The translations under genes were made by a program, and so were the position numbers. 64,000 nt of DNA from Himantopus leucocephalus. Lineage: Eukaryota; Chordata; Aves; Charadriiformes; Recurvirostridae. The stretch lies in contig RSEF01000003.1 of the NCBI GenBank assembly GCA_003993805.1, forward strand, positions 79,434,705-79,498,704. Reading direction: 5' to 3'. The notes beneath the pieces were generated by a model. The model ran no database searches. It saw only the letters and a list, made by a program, of their open reading frames with translations, and had not been told where the DNA came from. Within the stretch, counting starts at the first letter, position 1; each line of letters opens with the position of its first letter. Of the stretch, positions 60,401 through 64,000 are shown piece by piece.

Positions 60401-63310
60401 ATTTTTTTCCTCATGCCTTTATCCCATATCACTTGAGAATAGCCAGGGTACACCCTACCCTCACTTTTAATGAGCAGCACAGCATTTTAAAACATGCAAC
60501 TATGAAGGACGTTGTTGTCTAAAAAGGGCTGAACGCAGGAAAAAAGAAGAAAAACACCCTGAACAGCACTGACGATTAGCAACTTTTTTTTTTTCCACAG
60601 AAAAAGGTAACTAATTTGTCACCCACTATGATTACCCAAAGAAACATTAAGTCCCTGTCCATGTCATACTACTCTTTTCCTAAAAACAAGAATGCCAAAT
60701 TGAGACTAGCTTGCCAGTAACAGTAGGACAAGCAACTCTGCCAGAAAGGAGGTTAAGCTCCGTACACAATGTCTATACAAATATTAAACTATTTATCAGC
60801 ATATCTTGGGAGGTTTGAAAGGATTTTTCCCTTTGATTTGACCATGGGGCTACAAAGCTGTCTTACCATTAAGGCATCAGAAAAATCCAAATACTAAGCT
60901 AAACAGAATTCTCCAAATATGTTTCTCACTCCCATGGGATTTTCAGGAACGGTTAGGCCATCTGCTGTCAGAGAAATATCAAGTGTGGTTTAGGGGAAAA
61001 AATGGACAAGAGCCTAGAGAGACTTAATGAAATGGAAGCTTGTATATGCTGGGAAAAAGTCCAATACTTGTAATTAATTTTTTAAATATTTTAAAGAAAC
61101 TATTGGATTATTTATTCCCTTATGTTTACAAAATATGTGGGTTCAGTGGGGTTTTTTTTAATAAGAATTGTTTTAAATCTGAATGACTTGAGTAGCCTGT
61201 AACACAAACATTACAGCTTCTGCCCTAAACCAGAAAGGGCAATCAATTAATGCGCTTTTCAACCAAGAACTCTATTAAGACTTTGGGATCCAAAGAGAGA
61301 AATCCACAAAGATCTCCTCTTTCAAACTATTTTAGAAGACGATAGTTTTCCTTCTCTACAGTATTAACATTCCGAGTTGTTGTACGTGGCCGCACAATCA
61401 GTTGGTGATCTATTGCACATGTTTTCCAATGAAGAGGCAGCAGGAAACGGCCTCTCTCCAGACAATTTTTTGGTTCCATTAGGGAACAACCATCTCCTGT
61501 GCAGACACATACTGAATGTGACAAGCCGTGGCGTCAAGACTCATCTCCCTACCCAGGTAACGCAGGAGGTGGGAGAGAAGAGGGGGAAGCTCGATAAACC
61601 CGAAGCAGGGTCCCCATGCAGAGGCAGGTGTTGATGCAACACATATCAAGGGCTTGAACATGGCAAGCTCTGCCTGAGCTCCCATCAGCACAGAGCAGCC
61701 CCTGACTGTCCTCCCCATGAAGGCGCCTCTCTCTGCTACAGAAGGGGTGAAAGCCCAGCACCACTCTCTTCTCCAGGGTAGGCTGTGTTTGTACGCGCAC
61801 GAGGGAGATGCTGGCAGAGCTGTTCTCCAGCTGCCACGGGTCACACACTGTACCTTCAGGGAAGGCAAGGAGTGCCAAAAAAAAAAAAGGAGCCCGAGAA
61901 CCACACACTGAAACCACCTTGTCTACTTTGCAAATCTTTGTTTACTCAAGAAAAACACTGGAGTGAAATATTCTAAAAAGTGTATTTCATAATTCAAATT
62001 AATACTAGTGAAAATTAGCATAGAAATACAGTTTTAGAAATCTCTGTACCCCGTTTTCTCTTTTTGCATTATGAAGCTACAACACTTTGTTTTAACCTCA
62101 AGGAATTTCAGGAATTGATCGAATAGGTAAATCATTGCTAGCTTGATTTCCTGGTGCTATATAAGCAGTAACACAGATGTATCCACAGCAATCAGATTTG
62201 CAGCATACGCAATTATTATAAAAATAGCTAAGCTAAGAGAGAAGCTGGGATAAGTATCTTTCACAGATATAATTCCAGCCCTGACATAAGATCTTCCAGT
62301 GGCCTTGGGAAAGTCACTTAACTTCTCTGTCACAAGTACGTCTGGCCAGATAGCTGAAAAAATAAGCATTCTGTACGTTAAAGGACTGCTGTGAAAAATA
62401 TCTAAAGAGCTGCCTGCAAACAAACTACTACTTAGCAATATGCTTTGCTTAGGTAGATTTCTTTTAAATGCTGAACAATTGCACAGAAAAGAGTTTAAGC
62501 GCCTACGTAACCTGATATGCTCCACTGCGGCCATTCAGAGGGCTAAATGCTCTGCAGGACAAAGTAAGTCTTAGCTAACTTCGCAGACAAGCCCCAAACT
62601 CTTTGGGAGAACAGGATGCCTGCCAACAGCTCTCAGAAATTCCTAGACAATTTGAGAGCCACCTGTGCTCAGGGAATCAGTCACAAGGCGAGACACAGGC
62701 TGTGGTGCAGGTTTCAAAGAATGTCACTGAACATAAATAACAAGTTTCCAAGCTTTGCTGGTTGGTTTGTTTTGCACAGATCAGCTAAAATACTTACCAC
62801 AGCCTAAAAGCCCAGTGAAAGCCCAGTTTGAGTATTAAAGCTTGACACTGAGCCTTTCATACACTAGCTCAGCAGTTTCTGCTAAGTTTCTGCTTGCTTC
62901 TCCTCCTTTTATGTTTTTGGTAAGAACCTCTTGAAAATAAGAAAACGTACCATGTTCTGTCCCATCACAGGTTAAAATGTTATACATGCAGCTAATTTGC
63001 CTGTAAGTCCTTCTAAAATCGTGTTAATACAACTAATAAATGACAACATCATTGACATTCCAGTTCTTCGATAAAACAGGCTTTAAAAATATAGGGAACA
63101 TCACAATGAAAACATTACATTCCCTAAGCAATTCAAACTTGCATTTAGACATGGCAGACACCGTACAGATTTTACGGCAGATATAAAAATAAAACAGTTT
63201 TACCATTAGTAAAAAATATCTGTAGCTTCCAATATTCTTCTTCAGTCAGAAATTTCAAGTCTTTCTGGCGTTCCTTCAGTAAATCTTGTTTATCCAAAAT
63301 CCATTGTAAA
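47445..63310 (-). CDS. CCNC: CCNC, cyclin C (11 coding exons; exon 1 outside window)
   Basis: Regulatory partner of CDK8/CDK19 in the Mediator kinase module, acting in the nucleus on RNA polymerase II transcription; a pool also moves to mitochondria under stress in studied systems. Exons 63310-63204, 59452-59368, 59124-59055, 57531-57480, 54635-54580, 53324-53289, 51510-51419, 50657-50590, 50305-50226, 48278-48160 and 47499-47445 total 820 bases, all in phase. Adding 32 bases for the missing first exon gives 852, i.e. 283 residues, the exact family length. The order is the helix starting [18 protein letters not shown], first cyclin box ([34 protein letters not shown]), second cyclin fold ([19 protein letters not shown]), then a Pro/Lys-rich and Ser-rich tail ending YSQS. 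Near-identical to the vertebrate protein; I see no damage. Confidence 0.98.
48160..48278 (-). CDS. CCNC: CCNC exon 11
   Basis: 119 bases, acceptor CTAATCAG, donor GTACTG. Encodes [20 protein letters not shown] then [19 protein letters not shown], the last helix and the start of the Pro/Lys-rich tail. Confidence 0.97.
50226..50305 (-). CDS. CCNC: CCNC exon 10
   Basis: 80 bases, acceptor TTTGCAG, donor GTACTC. Encodes [20 protein letters not shown] then LSVDMEK. Confidence 0.97.
50590..50657 (-). CDS. CCNC: CCNC exon 9
   Basis: 68 bases, acceptor TGCACAG, donor GTAAGT. Encodes [20 protein letters not shown] then AL and one base of Ala. Confidence 0.97.
51419..51510 (-). CDS. CCNC: CCNC exon 8
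   Basis: 92 bases, acceptor CCCTAG, donor GTAATG (less usual +5/+6 bases). Encodes [20 protein letters not shown] then [10 protein letters not shown] and part of Trp, in the second cyclin fold. Confidence 0.97.
51879..51911 (+). repeat. (GACA)n microsatellite followed by A run
   Basis: Five tandem GACA units then about ten A, inside a CCNC intron. Confidence 0.9.
53289..53324 (-). CDS. CCNC: CCNC exon 7 (36-base microexon)
   Basis: Exactly twelve codons, [12 protein letters not shown], acceptor TTTGCAG, donor GTAGGT. Easy to miss; found because the flanking exons leave precisely this gap in the protein. Confidence 0.96.
54580..54635 (-). CDS. CCNC: CCNC exon 6
   Basis: 56 bases, acceptor CTGTAG, donor GTAAGT. 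Encodes [19 protein letters not shown]; the first Leu codon is split with the previous exon. Confidence 0.97.
57370..57419. repeat. Poly-A run of 49 preceded by N
   Basis: N at 57370 and A at 57371-57419. It may be a retroposon tail or an expanded homopolymer; no retroposon body was recognised to its left. Confidence 0.95.
57480..57531 (-). CDS. CCNC: CCNC exon 5
   Basis: 52 bases, acceptor CTTCAG, donor GTAAGT. Encodes [17 protein letters not shown] plus one base. Ser replaces the first Ala of human RLIAAATSV. A 49-base A run (T run on this strand) lies 60 bases into the following intron. Confidence 0.97.
59055..59124 (-). CDS. CCNC: CCNC exon 4
   Basis: 70 bases, acceptor ATTTCAG, donor GTATGA. 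Encodes [20 protein letters not shown] then KVE, the CDK-contacting part of the first cyclin box. Confidence 0.97.
59368..59452 (-). CDS. CCNC: CCNC exon 3
   Basis: 85 bases, acceptor TTTAAG, donor GTAGGA. Encodes [20 protein letters not shown] then VYFKRFYA and part of Arg; start of the first cyclin box. Confidence 0.97.
59453..63203 (-). other. CCNC intron 2
   Basis: About 3.75 kb between exons 2 and 3. A GC-richer patch at about 61.38-61.90 kb has open frames on both strands, but none resembles a known protein. Nothing else recognised. Confidence 0.75.
63204..63310 (-). CDS. CCNC: CCNC exon 2 (first coding exon in window)
   Basis: 107 bases, acceptor CTTTAG, donor GTAAAA. Encodes [20 protein letters not shown] and onward to WKLQIFFTN plus the first base of Val. 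Begins with the last base of a Tyr codon, so the first exon must end in TA. Confidence 0.97.
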
Positions 63311-63599
63311 CTAAAGGAAGGGAGAATCATTTCAGCAACTCTTTGTCAACGTTCATACGTTGTATGTCCCCCGTACAAGCAGGCCACAGATTAAGACTCG
63401 GGGCTAAAGGGCTGGTGGCCTTTAACCAAGCCTCGCACCACCTTCTCAAGGAAACGCGTGTGTGGGTTTTCCAAAGTTAGACGTGCAAAAAAAACACCAA
63501 GTAGCAGGGACTGAGATTAGCTTTTACCTATAGCAAACCAAACTGGCTGCACAGACCTGATGCACTGTCGGTGCCCAGCAAGGTTTATATGTTATGTCT

Positions 63600-64000
63600 T
63601 GTACCGGGTGGGCACCCCGGGCGCCCTCAACGCGGGCTATCTTAAGGCATTTCAGCCTTAAGGGCAAACACATCGCACGCCGGGGGACCGCAGCCGCCCC
63701 CACCCCATCGCTGGAGACCACGGCACCGACCGGAGACACCGGGAGGCGGCGGTTCCCCTCCCGGAGAGCCCCAACACTCCCCAAGCCGGGGCGGCTCCGG
63801 CTGCTCTCGCACTCCAGCCCCGGCTCCCTCAGGGGACTCTGAGGCGAGCAGGCCCCGCCGCCGCTGCCAAGACGGAGCCCAGCGCCGCGGCTCTCCCCTC
63901 GCCCCCGCCGGGCCTCCCGACAGAGCCGTGCCCCGGCCCCGGCCCCGGCAATGAATGGACAAAGCCCGGTGGCGGCCCACCGCCGCCGCCGCCGCCTCCC
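63600..64000. promoter_or_regulatory. CpG island, CCNC promoter side (runs off window)
   Basis: CpG-dense from about 63.6 kb, ending in a CCG/GCC trinucleotide run at 63979-64000. The exon encoding MAGNFWQSSHY was looked for on the minus strand and is not here, so this is intron 1 or the start of exon 1 and the promoter continues to the right. Confidence 0.75.

Noticed and set aside
61377..61917. Overlapping open frames on both strands in a GC-richer patch of CCNC intron 2
   Set aside because: No similarity to cyclin C or any family I recognise; simultaneous frames on both strands suggest composition bias.
63524..63980. Minus-strand frames that could be CCNC exon 1
   Set aside because: None encodes the conserved MAGNFWQSSHY start or ends in TA before a donor; these are CpG-island chance frames.
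1..64000. Search for CRISPR arrays, phage, operons, integrated viruses and other unusual systems
   Set aside because: No spaced repeats, no viral genes and no prokaryote-like gene clusters seen; the window is ordinary bird chromosome.

Overview
This is vertebrate nuclear DNA, and specifically bird DNA. Coding sequence is sparse and split into short exons with GT/AG borders. Introns run to 9 kb, CpG islands mark promoters, and the interspersed repeats are CR1 LINEs, including a 3' tail ending in the ATTCTATGA-type repeat typical of birds. I cannot name the species. The window holds no bacterial operon, phage, CRISPR array or other novel system that I can see; it is a conserved three-gene housekeeping locus.

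Layout. (1) 1-36.7 kb: the 5' half of USP45 on the minus strand (ubiquitin-specific protease). There is a probable non-coding first exon near 36.6 kb, an ATG exon at 27.7 kb, and six more coding exons down to 10,041. They encode the N-terminus, the ZnF-UBP finger and the start of the catalytic domain (Cys box). The rest of the protease, with its His box, was not found and should lie left of position 1. (2) 36.7-40.2 kb: intergenic DNA between two divergent CpG promoters, with a 382-base gap in a poly-C tract and two probable false assembly duplications. (3) 40.27-42.46 kb: TSTD3 on the plus strand, complete in four coding exons, a 159-residue single-domain rhodanese. (4) 42.7-45.7 kb: intergenic DNA between convergent 3' ends. 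(5) 45.7-64 kb: CCNC (cyclin C) on the minus strand, with all coding exons except the first (about 32 bases of coding sequence), which must lie right of position 64,000. The window ends inside its CpG-rich promoter-side region.

The three genes do not form a pathway. USP45 is a deubiquitinase linked to ERCC1-XPF DNA repair. TSTD3 is a small sulfurtransferase-like protein. Cyclin C activates CDK8/CDK19 in the Mediator kinase module. The order and orientation USP45(-) TSTD3(+) CCNC(-) matches human 6q16, which supports the identifications. Exon borders were set by reading splice sites and checking that codon phase is kept across every junction. For CCNC, the visible coding length of 820 bases plus a 32-base first exon gives exactly the 852 bases expected of the family.
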